Source of the DNA: Paraburkholderia terricola
GTDB taxonomy: Bacteria; Pseudomonadota; Gammaproteobacteria; Burkholderiales; Burkholderiaceae
NCBI RefSeq assembly: GCF_900142195.1
Contig: NZ_FRAB01000035.1
Location: 1 to 64,000, forward strand
Reading direction: 5' to 3'
DNA: 64,000 nucleotides
In this document: positions 53,549 to 61,824 of the stretch, one piece after another
Position numbering within the stretch: the first letter of the stretch is position 1
How the letters are laid out: each line of letters opens with the position of its first letter
Notes under the pieces: generated by a model
The model's input: the letters and a program-made list of their open reading frames with translations, nothing else
Databases searched by the model: none
Told to the model about the DNA's origin: nothing
Position numbers and translations under genes: made by a program

Positions 53549-53642
53549 CATCGCTGCCATGCGGCAGCGATGTGACAGCAACGCATGAGCGAGGTATGAA
53601 GCGCCGCATGTCCGGCGTCTTGGCGCTACGCACATGCGGCGC
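53549..53642. other. Two strong hairpins between the DUF1254 and DUF748 genes
   Basis: Hairpin 1: CATCGCTGCC/GGCAGCGATG around ATGC (53549-53572). Hairpin 2: GCGCCGCATGT (53601-53611) pairs with ACATGCGGCGC (53632-53642), with a 20-base loop. Neither is followed by a T run, so they are not ordinary terminators. Confidence 0.5.
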
Positions 53643-53768
53643 TGTCGCGTGGAGCATTGTGTAAGCACGCTTTACATTGCTGTCTCGTGCGAGGTTCCAG
53701 ACTTATACTGCCGCTTGCGGGATTTTCGTTTCGCGGCGGGCTTGCCGCCGCATTACCCAAGACCGAGC

Positions 53769-56700
53769 ATGGCAAGCCTCAATAAAGCATCACTGGCATC
53801 TTCCATTCAGACCGTGCGCGAGGTCGCGCAGTCACGCCGCACTCGGCGCGTTATCACGGGTCTGCTGATTTTCCTCGTAGTGTTCGGCCTGTTGGGTTTT
53901 TTCGCGGCGCCGCCGCTGATTCGCCATATCGCCGAACAACAGATCAGCAAACAACTCGACCGGCCGGCCAGCATCGGCCGCATCGCGCTCAATCCCTACA
54001 CGCTCACGCTCGAAGCCGACCGCGTGCATATCGGCGAGCGCGGCGGCGCGGGCGATTTCGTGGATATCGCGCGGCTCATCGTGCGGGCGTCGTGGAGTTC
54101 GCTGTTTCGCGCCGCGCCGATCGTCGATGAAGTGCAATTGGATTCGCCGCGCTTTCATATCGCGCGCTACGACGCGCAACGCTTCAACTTCACCGACCTG
54201 ATCGAGAAGTTCGCGAGTCAGCCGAGCGCGCCCGATAGCAAGCCGACGCTTTTCTCGGTGTCGAACATTCGTCTGGAAAACGGCCAGATCACGTTCGACG
54301 ACAAGCTGCTCGGCGCGACCCACGTGATCGATCAGTGGAAGCTCGGCATTCCGTTCATCGCCACGCTGCCTTCGAAAACCGATATCTTCGTCGAGCCGCT
54401 GCTGCGCGCGCGCATCGACGGCAGTCCGCTTGCCATCGACGGCAAGACCAAGCCGTTCGCGGCGTCGCGCGAGTCGGAAGTGTCGCTGCGTTTCGACGGG
54501 CTCGATGTGCCGCGGCTCATGTCGTACGCGCCGGCCAGGCTGCCGGTGATCGTGCAATCCGGCAAGCTCTCCACCGACCTCAGGCTCAACTTCGTGATGT
54601 CCCACGACGCGCCTTCGTTGCGCGTGGCGGGCACCGTCGATATGAACGACTTGGATGTGCGGGACCCAGGCAAGGCGCCGTTCTTCGCCGCGCGCACGGT
54701 GCATGTGGCCGCCTCGACGCTCGAGCCGCTCAAGAGCCTTTACCACTTCGACGATATTCGTATCGACGCGCCGAGCGCCAATCTGGCGCGCGACAAAAAC
54801 GGTGTGCTGAGTGTGGAGCGGATGTTCGCGCCGACGCCGGCGGCTTCGGAAAGCGCGGCTGCATCCGCATCCGACGCGACTGCGGCGAAGCCCGCCGCAA
54901 GCGCGGCGGCCGCGGCATCAGGCGCCAGCGCCACGCCAACGGTCGGTGCAAAGGCCGCCCCGCCGCTGGATCTGTCGATCAAACGCTTCGCGCTCAACGA
55001 CGGCGTAGTGAACGTCCACGACGAAGCCGGCTCGCGGCCTGTCGACCTCGGCCTGCAAAAGCTGGCCGTCACGCTGACCGATTTTTCGACGCTCGCCACC
55101 GCGCCCGCGCATTACACGCTGAACACGGACTTCAAGGGCGATGGCGGCTCGCTCGGCGCGGCGGGCGCGTTCGGCCTTGTCGCTCAAACGGCCAGCGCCA
55201 AGCTCGACCTGAAGTCATTGAAGTTGCCGCTGCTGCAACCGTATCTCGACACCGCAACCGCGGCGCAAGTGCTGGACGGCGCGCTCTCCGCCAGCGCGAA
55301 TGTGGGCGCGAACTGGTCCAGATCGCCGGTGGCCGTGATGGTCGCGGATACGCAACTGGACCTGCAATCGCTGAAGCTGGCGGCGCGCGGCAGCAAGGAG
55401 CCGGTCATCTCGCTCGCGCAAGGCCGCGTGACGGTCAAGCAGGTGGACGTGGCGGCACGCACGGCCGACATCACGGGCGTCGACACGACCGGCCTCGTGG
55501 TCAACGCGGCGCGGCTGAAAGACGGCAGCATCGACCTGGCTTCGCTCGCTGGTCCGCATGAAACGGAGCAGCGGCGCACGGCGACGCACGCGGTCACGAA
55601 AGCGCAGGCGGAAGCGCCCGTATGGCGTTACAAGATCGGCGAGTTGAGCCTGAAGGACGCCACGGCCAATTTCACCGACAACACCACGCCGCAGCCGGTC
55701 AAGCTGAACATCGCGCCGCTGCAACTCAAGGTGCGGCAGATCAGCGACGACCTCAGCCGTGCGCTGCCGATCGAGCTCCAGGCAACACTGAACAAGAAAG
55801 GCACGCTCGGCTTGACGGGCAACGTCACGGCGACGCCGCTCAAGCTGGCCGTCAAGGTGAACGCGAACCGGCTCGACGCGGCGGCCTTCGAACCGTATTT
55901 CGGCAGTCAGTTGAATGCGGTGATCGCGAGCGCGCTGCTCAATGCAAACGGCGAACTCGCGGTGACTCAGGCGAAGACGTTGAAGGCGAGCTACCACGGC
56001 GACATGGCGCTGGTCGACGTGCGAATGCTCGACAAGGCGACTTCCGACCGGTTCGCCGGCTGGGGCTCGCTCGCGCTGTCCAATCTGAAAGCCGACTACG
56101 ACGAGCGCGGCACCGTGGTGGACGCGGGCCGTGTCACGTTCACCAGGTTCTACGGGCGCGTGCTGCTCGACGCGCAAGGCAAGCTCAACCTCAATCAGGT
56201 GGTCGCGCATGAAAGGGGCGCCGCCCAATCGCTCACGCGCGACGGCAGCGGCGCCGATCCGGTGCCGTTGACGCCGCAAGCGGCGTCGGCCGTGGCGGCG
56301 GCGTCCGCGCCGGGCCCGGCTTCGGCGGCCACGCCCGCGATCGTGCCGGTGGCGACGGCGACCGTCACGGCCGCCGCGCCGCCGCAAAGCCCGGTGAAGC
56401 TGCACTTCGGCCAACTGGTGTTGCAGCAGGGCCGCGTGACGTACACGGACAACTTCGTCAAGCCGAATTTCACGGCCAACCTGGTCGGCATTCAGGGCAC
56501 GGTGGGCGCGTTCGGCACGCAATCGACCACGCCCGCGCCGGTGGACATCGCCGCGAAACTGGCGGCCAACGGTCCGCTGTCGATTCGCGGCACGGTCAAT
56601 CCGCTGGTTGCAAAGCCGTCGCTCGACCTGACCGCCAGCGCGCACGATATCGAGCTGACCAACCTCACGCCGTATTCGGCGAAATACGCCGGTTATCCGA

Positions 56701-57581
56701 TCACCAAGGGCAAGCTGAACGTCGACCTGCATTACACGCTCGAGAACGACCAGTTGAACGCGAACAATCACCTGTTCATCGATCAGCTAACGTTCGGCGA
56801 TCACGTCGAAAACGATACGGCGACCAAACTGCCGGTGCGTCTCGCCATCTCGCTGCTGAAAAACTCGCGCGGCGAAATCGACGTGAATCTTCCCGTGTCC
56901 GGTTCGTTGTCGAATCCCGAGTTCAGCATTGGCGGCCTGATCTGGCACGCGGTGCTCAACCTGTTGCAGAAGGCGGTAACGTCGCCGTTCTCGCTGATCG
57001 CCAATGCCTTCGGCGGCAACGGCGAGGAATTGGGTTACGTCGAGTTCGAGCCGGGCTCGGCGAAGCTCTCGGACGCCGACAGCAAGAAGCTGGACACGAT
57101 CGTGAAGGTGCTCGCCGACAAGTCGTCGATCCGGATGGACGTGATCGGCCGGGTCGACCCGGCCATCGACGAGCCCGCCTTGCGGATGCGCTATGTCGAT
57201 CGCCTCGTCAGGCAGCAGAAGATCAAGGATGTGGTGGGCAACGGCGAGAGTGTCGATGTCTCGACCATGACCGTCGATCCGCAGGAATACGACAAGTATC
57301 TGACCAAAGCCTACAAGTCGGCGGACTTCAAGAAGCCGCGCAACTTTGTCGGCCTGACCAGGAGCCTGCCGGACGACGACATGAAGAACGCGCTCGCCGC
57401 CAACGCACCGATCGACGAGGCCAGCTTGCGCCAGCTCGCGCAGCAGCGTGCGCAAAGCGTGCAGCAGTATCTGGAGGGCAAGATCGACAGCAGTCGTGTG
57501 TTTATCGTCGCGCCGAAGCTGAACGCCGAGGGCATCAAGGACAAAGGCGCGACGACGCGGGTGGATTTTGGCTTGAACTGA
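53769..57581 (+). CDS. DUF748 / AsmA-like envelope protein, very large
   Basis: 1270 residues. One N-terminal membrane anchor (VITGLLIFLVVFGLLGFFAAPPL, about 33-55) is followed by repeated beta-rich blocks typical of AsmA/DUF748 proteins: IGRIALNPYTLTLEADRVHI, VDEVQLDSPRFHIARYD, and SLDLTASAHDIELTNLTPYSAKYAG near the C-terminus. Two Ala/Ser/Pro linkers lie near residues 355-400 and 845-880. The last 200 residues have an OmpA-like feel (YVEFEPGSAKLSDADSKKL). AsmA-like proteins are thought to bridge inner and outer membrane for lipid transport. ATG 53769 is preferred over the frame start at 53634. Confidence 0.9.
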   Translation: MASLNKASLASSIQTVREVAQSRRTRRVITGLLIFLVVFGLLGFFAAPPLIRHIAEQQISKQLDRPASIGRIALNPYTLTLEADRVHIGERGGAGDFVDIARLIVRASWSSLFRAAPIVDEVQLDSPRFHIARYDAQRFNFTDLIEKFASQPSAPDSKPTLFSVSNIRLENGQITFDDKLLGATHVIDQWKLGIPFIATLPSKTDIFVEPLLRARIDGSPLAIDGKTKPFAASRESEVSLRFDGLDVPRLMSYAPARLPVIVQSGKLSTDLRLNFVMSHDAPSLRVAGTVDMNDLDVRDPGKAPFFAARTVHVAASTLEPLKSLYHFDDIRIDAPSANLARDKNGVLSVERMFAPTPAASESAAASASDATAAKPAASAAAAASGASATPTVGAKAAPPLDLSIKRFALNDGVVNVHDEAGSRPVDLGLQKLAVTLTDFSTLATAPAHYTLNTDFKGDGGSLGAAGAFGLVAQTASAKLDLKSLKLPLLQPYLDTATAAQVLDGALSASANVGANWSRSPVAVMVADTQLDLQSLKLAARGSKEPVISLAQGRVTVKQVDVAARTADITGVDTTGLVVNAARLKDGSIDLASLAGPHETEQRRTATHAVTKAQAEAPVWRYKIGELSLKDATANFTDNTTPQPVKLNIAPLQLKVRQISDDLSRALPIELQATLNKKGTLGLTGNVTATPLKLAVKVNANRLDAAAFEPYFGSQLNAVIASALLNANGELAVTQAKTLKASYHGDMALVDVRMLDKATSDRFAGWGSLALSNLKADYDERGTVVDAGRVTFTRFYGRVLLDAQGKLNLNQVVAHERGAAQSLTRDGSGADPVPLTPQAASAVAAASAPGPASAATPAIVPVATATVTAAAPPQSPVKLHFGQLVLQQGRVTYTDNFVKPNFTANLVGIQGTVGAFGTQSTTPAPVDIAAKLAANGPLSIRGTVNPLVAKPSLDLTASAHDIELTNLTPYSAKYAGYPITKGKLNVDLHYTLENDQLNANNHLFIDQLTFGDHVENDTATKLPVRLAISLLKNSRGEIDVNLPVSGSLSNPEFSIGGLIWHAVLNLLQKAVTSPFSLIANAFGGNGEELGYVEFEPGSAKLSDADSKKLDTIVKVLADKSSIRMDVIGRVDPAIDEPALRMRYVDRLVRQQKIKDVVGNGESVDVSTMTVDPQEYDKYLTKAYKSADFKKPRNFVGLTRSLPDDDMKNALAANAPIDEASLRQLAQQRAQSVQQYLEGKIDSSRVFIVAPKLNAEGIKDKGATTRVDFGLN

Positions 57582-57670
57582 GGTGTGTTGTAAGCGCCCG
57601 CTCGCCGTTCGGCAGGGCGGCGGCGCGCGCTTCGCTGCGAATCGACCGGCGATCCGCGCGGCCGCGCCGA

Positions 57671-59218
57671 TCAGGCCGCGCGTGTCGGCGCCTTCAACGC
57701 GGTTCGCTCGATCACGCGTGCGAGCGTGTCGAACGCCGGCCCGATCTTTTCGTTCGCCACGCACGCATAACCCAGCAGCAGTCCGCGCCGCGCGGGGGTG
57801 GCGCTGCTGTAGTAGGCGGCGAGCGGCCGCACGATCACGCCGGCATCGAAAGCCGCGGCTGTCACCGCGCGATCGTCCGCGTGATCCGGCAGACAGAGCA
57901 CCAGATGCAGCCCGGCTTCGTCGCCTATCACCGGCAGTTCATTGCCGAAACGCGCGGTGATCGCGTCGATCAGAATCTGCCTGCGTTCGCCGTAGAGCGC
58001 GCGCATGCGGCGAACGTGCGAGGTGAGATGGCCGTCCATGATGAAGTCGGTCATCACCGCCTGCTGCATCAATTGCCCTTCACGATAAAGCTCGGCCACG
58101 CCGGTGCGAAACGTATCCACCAGATGTTCCGGCGCGATCATGTAGCCGATCCGCAAACCCGGAAACAGCATCTTCCCCAGGCTGCCCACGTAGATCACCT
58201 GGCCCGCGTCGTCGAGCCCTTGCAGCGACGCGAGCGGCCGGCTGCCGTAGCGGAACTCGCTGTCGTAGTCGTCCTCGATGATCCAGACGTTGTGCTGGCG
58301 CGCGTATTCCAGCAGCGTGCGGCGGCGCGCGAGACTCATCACCATGCCGAGCGGATATTGATGCGACGGCGTGACGAGCGCCAGGCGCGGCGGCTGTTGC
58401 AAATCCTGCTCGCTGGGGTTCAGGCCTTCGTCGTCGACCGGGACCGGCACCAGCGTGATCCCCGACGATTGCAGCACGCTGCGCGCGCCCCAATAGCACG
58501 GCTCCTCGACCCACGCACGGTCGCCGACGTCGGTCAACAAACGCACGGCCAGATCGATCGATTGATGAATGCCCGTCGTGATGATGATCTGATCCGGCGT
58601 GCAATTCACCGAGCGCGCGACGCGCAGGTAATCCGACAGCGCCCGCCGCAACGGCCGGTAGCCGCCGCCCGGCGCATAGGTGAGCAGATCGGGATTGGCT
58701 TCTTTCCACAACCTCGCCTGCAAGCGGCTCCACGTGCGCGCCGGGAATTCGGCGACGTCGGGCACGCCCGGCATGAATGCGCCCCACTGCTTGGCGGAGA
58801 CGCCGGCCTGATCGATCAGGCGCCGCCCGCGAGTCGAGAGGTCGCTGAGACCGCGTTTTGGCGGTTTCGGGGCCTCCGCGGCCCGATCGCCCGGCGCGTC
58901 GGCACGGGCCACTGCCGGCTTCTTGCGCGCGTTCACCGCCGCGGCGTCCGGCCGCGTGTCAGCCACATAGGTGCCGCTGCCGGTGGTCGAGATCACGTAG
59001 CCCTCGGCGGTCAACTGATCGTAGACGTGCAGCACCGTATTGCGCGCGATGCCGAGGTCTTCGGCCAGCGTGCGGGAGCTCGGCAGCTTGGTGCCGGGCG
59101 GTAGCTGGCCGGTCAGAATCGCCTGCTGCATGAGCCGCAGCGTCTGCCGGTAGACCGGCTCGGCGGCGGTGCGGTCGAGTCGCGCGGCGAGCCAATCCGA
59201 CAAAATCACGGTGTCCAA
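57671..59218 (-). CDS. MocR family PLP-dependent transcriptional regulator
   Basis: 515 residues. The GntR winged helix (PVYRQTLRLMQQAILTGQLP, SSRTLAEDLGIARNTVLHVYDQL) is joined by a Pro/Ala-rich linker (about 88-125) to a fold-type I aminotransferase domain. PLP-site features are IIEDDYDSEFRY and SLGKMLFPGLRIGY with the Schiff-base lysine. It lies divergent from a polyamine-type ABC importer. I infer that it controls import or use of an amine such as putrescine or GABA, as GabR- and PdxR-type relatives do for their substrates. Confidence 0.92.
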   Translation of the reverse strand: MDTVILSDWLAARLDRTAAEPVYRQTLRLMQQAILTGQLPPGTKLPSSRTLAEDLGIARNTVLHVYDQLTAEGYVISTTGSGTYVADTRPDAAAVNARKKPAVARADAPGDRAAEAPKPPKRGLSDLSTRGRRLIDQAGVSAKQWGAFMPGVPDVAEFPARTWSRLQARLWKEANPDLLTYAPGGGYRPLRRALSDYLRVARSVNCTPDQIIITTGIHQSIDLAVRLLTDVGDRAWVEEPCYWGARSVLQSSGITLVPVPVDDEGLNPSEQDLQQPPRLALVTPSHQYPLGMVMSLARRRTLLEYARQHNVWIIEDDYDSEFRYGSRPLASLQGLDDAGQVIYVGSLGKMLFPGLRIGYMIAPEHLVDTFRTGVAELYREGQLMQQAVMTDFIMDGHLTSHVRRMRALYGERRQILIDAITARFGNELPVIGDEAGLHLVLCLPDHADDRAVTAAAFDAGVIVRPLAAYYSSATPARRGLLLGYACVANEKIGPAFDTLARVIERTALKAPTRAA

Positions 59219-59220
59219 GT

Positions 59221-59262
59221 GGTTCTATCCGGAATAATGAAATGGTTCCATATTGTAGAACC
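59221..59262. promoter_or_regulatory. Candidate MocR binding region with direct and inverted GGTTC repeats
   Basis: GGTTC at 59221-59225 (in TGGTTCTAT) recurs at 59244-59248 (in TGGTTCCAT), 23 bases on. GAACC at 59258-59262 forms an inverted pair with the second copy, GGTTC-N9-GAACC. MocR regulators are known to bind arrays of direct and inverted repeats. The array begins directly at the start codon of the regulator gene, which fits autorepression. Confidence 0.65.
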
Positions 59263-59344
59263 GTAAGAGACTATAGTGGGCCACGCAATTGACGCTATCC
59301 CTCTGTTTTGCAGGGGGAACCGGCCGGAGCGCAGCAACCATCTT

Positions 59345-59389
59345 GCATGGGACCGGAGCTGGCGCTTCAGCGCTTACTCCGGTCGACAG
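59345..59389 (+). repeat. Palindromic hairpin repeat, copy A
   Basis: The unit runs from GCATGGGACCGGAG to CTCCGGTCGACAG, with GACCGGAG/CTCCGGTC and GCGC/GCGC arms. It lies directly before the ribosome binding site (AGGAGAC) of the ATPase gene at 59404. Three more copies are at 61678-61815. Confidence 0.85.
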
Positions 59390-59403
59390 AGGAGACTAGG
59401 GCG

Positions 59404-60501
59404 ATGAAAACCGATGACGTGATCGTCAGCTTTCGAGGTGTGCGCAAGACTTACGACGGCGAAACGCTGGTCGTCAAGCAACTCGATCTGGATATCTATC
59501 AGGGCGAATTCCTGACGCTGCTCGGGCCGTCGGGTTCGGGCAAGACAACTTGTCTGATGATGCTGGCGGGCTTTGAATTTCCCACCGGCGGCGAGATCTG
59601 GCTCGACGGCACGCTGCTCAACACCGTGCCGCCGCATAAGCGCAACATCGGCATGGTGTTTCAGAACTACGCGCTGTTTCCGCATTTGACGGTCGAGCAG
59701 AACGTCGCGTACCCGCTTACCGTGCGCAAGCTTTCTGCCGAAGAACGCGCACATCGTACGAATAACGCGCTGAAGATGGTGCGCATGGAGAGCTTCGCCA
59801 AGCGTTATCCGGCGCAGCTTTCCGGCGGCCAGCAGCAGCGTATCGCATTGGCGCGCGCGCTGGTGTTCGAGCCGAAGCTCGTGCTGATGGACGAACCGCT
59901 CGGCGCGCTCGACAAGCAGTTGCGCGAACACATGCAGTACGAGCTCAAATCGCTGCACGAGAAGCTCGGCGTCACATTCGTCTACGTTACGCACGATCAG
60001 GGCGAAGCCTTGACCATGTCGGACCGCGTCGCGGTGTTCGATAAAGGCATCGTGCAGCAACTGGATACCGTCGACCGTCTCTATGAATCGCCGTGCAATG
60101 AGTTCGTCGCCAACTTCATCGGCGACAGCAACAAGCTGCGCGGCACGATCGCGAACGTGGACGGCGAGTACTGCGAGTTTCATCTGATTGACGGCACGCG
60201 GCTGACGGGCCGCAATATCGGAGGGGCGCGGGCGGGCACGCCGGCCGTCGCGTGTATCCGGCCCGAGCGCATGAAGCTGGCGAACGGCGTGTCGCGCGCG
60301 GGCGCCAATGCGCTGAGCGGCGAGGCGCGCGGGCTGATCTATTTCGGCGACCACGTGCGCATGCGTTGCGGTCTGCCGGAACAGGACGAATGCTTCGTCA
60401 AGGTGCCGCTCGGCACGGAATTGCTCGATACATTCGCGCCCGGCGCACCGGTTGCGCTGGAGTTTGCGCCCGAGCATCTGCGGGTTTTCGCGGGGGCGTG
60501 A
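59404..60501 (+). CDS. Polyamine-type ABC transporter ATP-binding protein (PotA-like)
   Basis: 365 residues. Walker A LLGPSGSGKTT, Q-loop MVFQNYALFPHLTV, signature LSGGQQQRIALARAL, Walker B LVLMDEPLGALD and H-loop YVTHDQGEA are all intact. The C-terminal TOBE domain (about 280-362) is present. The FFIGDSNKL-type join NFIGDSNKLRG is typical of PotA relatives. ATG 59404 follows AGGAGACTAGGGCG. It is the first gene of an operon with a binding protein and two permeases. Confidence 0.94.
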   Translation: MKTDDVIVSFRGVRKTYDGETLVVKQLDLDIYQGEFLTLLGPSGSGKTTCLMMLAGFEFPTGGEIWLDGTLLNTVPPHKRNIGMVFQNYALFPHLTVEQNVAYPLTVRKLSAEERAHRTNNALKMVRMESFAKRYPAQLSGGQQQRIALARALVFEPKLVLMDEPLGALDKQLREHMQYELKSLHEKLGVTFVYVTHDQGEALTMSDRVAVFDKGIVQQLDTVDRLYESPCNEFVANFIGDSNKLRGTIANVDGEYCEFHLIDGTRLTGRNIGGARAGTPAVACIRPERMKLANGVSRAGANALSGEARGLIYFGDHVRMRCGLPEQDECFVKVPLGTELLDTFAPGAPVALEFAPEHLRVFAGA

Positions 60502-60609
60502 GCGCGGTCAACGCACGATTCGTCGGACGCACGCAGTCGAAGTCAGCCGCACATAACAAGCCGCACCGTACCTAGCTTCACGCATACCACCAAAGGAGAG
60601 CAACACACC

Positions 60610-61659
60610 ATGAGCAAGATCGGGAAATCGCGCTGCGCCATCGCTGTCGGTGCCGTGGCGCTCGCGCTGGGAGCCGCGCAAGTCAATGCCGCCGAACTGA
60701 CGGTCGTCAATTTCGGTGGCGCGAACGGCGACGCGCAAAAGGCCGCGTTCAACCAGCCGTTCGAATCGCAAACGGGCAACAAGGTGACCGCCGTCGAATA
60801 CAACGGCGAGCAGGCCAAGGTCAAGGCGATGGTCGAAGCCAAGCACGTGAACTGGGACGTGGTGGAGGTCGAATCGGGCGACATCGGCCGTGGCTGCGAC
60901 GAAGGGCTGTACGAGAAGCTCGACTGGTCGAAGATCGGCAAGAAGTCGGATCTGATTCCTGAAGCGCCGCAAACCTGCGGCGTGGGGTTCTTCGTGTGGT
61001 CGACGGCGCTCGCGTATAACGCCGACAAGCTGAAAACCGCGCCGGCCGGCTGGGCCGATTTCTGGGACGTCAAGAAATTCCCGGGCAAGCGCGCCATGCG
61101 CAAGGGTGCGCGCTACAACCTGGAGTTCGCGCTGATGGCGGATGGCGTCGCGCCGAAGGATGTCTACAAGGTGCTCGCCACCAAGGCGGGTCAGGACCGC
61201 GCGTTCAAGAAGCTCGACGAACTGAAGCCGAACATCCAGTGGTGGGAAGCGGGTGCGCAGCCGCCGCAGTTTCTCGTCGCGGGCGACGTGGTGATGTCCA
61301 CCGCGTACAACGGCCGGATCGACGCCGCGCAACGGGAAGGCAAAAACCTGAAGGTGGTGTGGAACGGCAGCATCTATGACCTCGACTATTGGGGCATTCC
61401 GAAGGGTTCGCCGAACAAGGCGCTGGCCGAGAAGTACATCGCCTATTCGATCTCGCCGAAGCCGCAGGCGGAATACGCGCATCACATCGCCTATGGTCCG
61501 GTGAACGTGGCGGCGATCAAGGCGCTCGATTCGAAGACGCTCGCGAATCTGCCGAACTCGCCGGAAAACGGCAAGAATGCGGTGCTGCAGAATCTCGGGT
61601 TCTGGACCGATCATGGCGATGAACTGGAGCAGCGTTTTTCGTCGTGGGCTTCGAAGTGA
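60610..61659 (+). CDS. Polyamine-type ABC transporter periplasmic binding protein (PotD-like)
   Basis: 349 residues. The signal peptide (CAIAVGAVALALGAAQVNA) is cleaved near residue 28. The mature fold belongs to the spermidine/putrescine group: LTVVNFGGANGDAQKAAF, WDVVEVESGDIGRGCDEGLYEKLDW, CGVGFFVWSTALAYNADKL, and WNGSIYDLDYWGIPKGSPNK near the ligand site. AAGGAGAG precedes the ATG. Putrescine, spermidine or GABA are possible substrates. Confidence 0.93.
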   Translation: MSKIGKSRCAIAVGAVALALGAAQVNAAELTVVNFGGANGDAQKAAFNQPFESQTGNKVTAVEYNGEQAKVKAMVEAKHVNWDVVEVESGDIGRGCDEGLYEKLDWSKIGKKSDLIPEAPQTCGVGFFVWSTALAYNADKLKTAPAGWADFWDVKKFPGKRAMRKGARYNLEFALMADGVAPKDVYKVLATKAGQDRAFKKLDELKPNIQWWEAGAQPPQFLVAGDVVMSTAYNGRIDAAQREGKNLKVVWNGSIYDLDYWGIPKGSPNKALAEKYIAYSISPKPQAEYAHHIAYGPVNVAAIKALDSKTLANLPNSPENGKNAVLQNLGFWTDHGDELEQRFSSWASK

Positions 61660-61677
61660 TTTGTTAGTTTTGGGTGC

Positions 61678-61815
61678 GACCGGAGTTAAGCGTTGAAGCG
61701 CTCACTCTGGTCGACAGCTTTGCATGGGGTGGGAGTAGGCGCTGAAGCGCTAACTCTGGTCGACAGCGGTGCATGGGACCAGAGTAAGCGCTAAAGCGCT
61801 AACTCTGGTCGACAG
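61678..61815 (+). repeat. Three tandem copies (B, C, D) of the palindromic hairpin repeat
   Basis: Copies lie at 61678-61717, 61722-61766 and 61771-61815, separated by only four bases. Each ends in ACTCTGGTCGACAG. Copy D is the best palindrome: GACCAGAGT-A-AGCGCT pairs with AGCGCT-A-ACTCTGGTC. Compared with copy A, both arms have changed together (CCGG... to CCAG... and the partner CCGG to CTGG), so pairing is kept. They lie between the binding-protein gene and the first permease gene, ending at the latter's AGGAG. Confidence 0.9.
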
Positions 61816-61824
61816 GAGACGGGT

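Noticed and set aside
55215..56771. 518-codon minus-strand frame inside the DUF748 gene
   Set aside because: Arginine-rich shadow without motifs.
61678..61815. Tandem repeats considered as a CRISPR array
   Set aside because: Units are palindromic along their whole length, separated by only four bases, imperfect, and have no cas genes.
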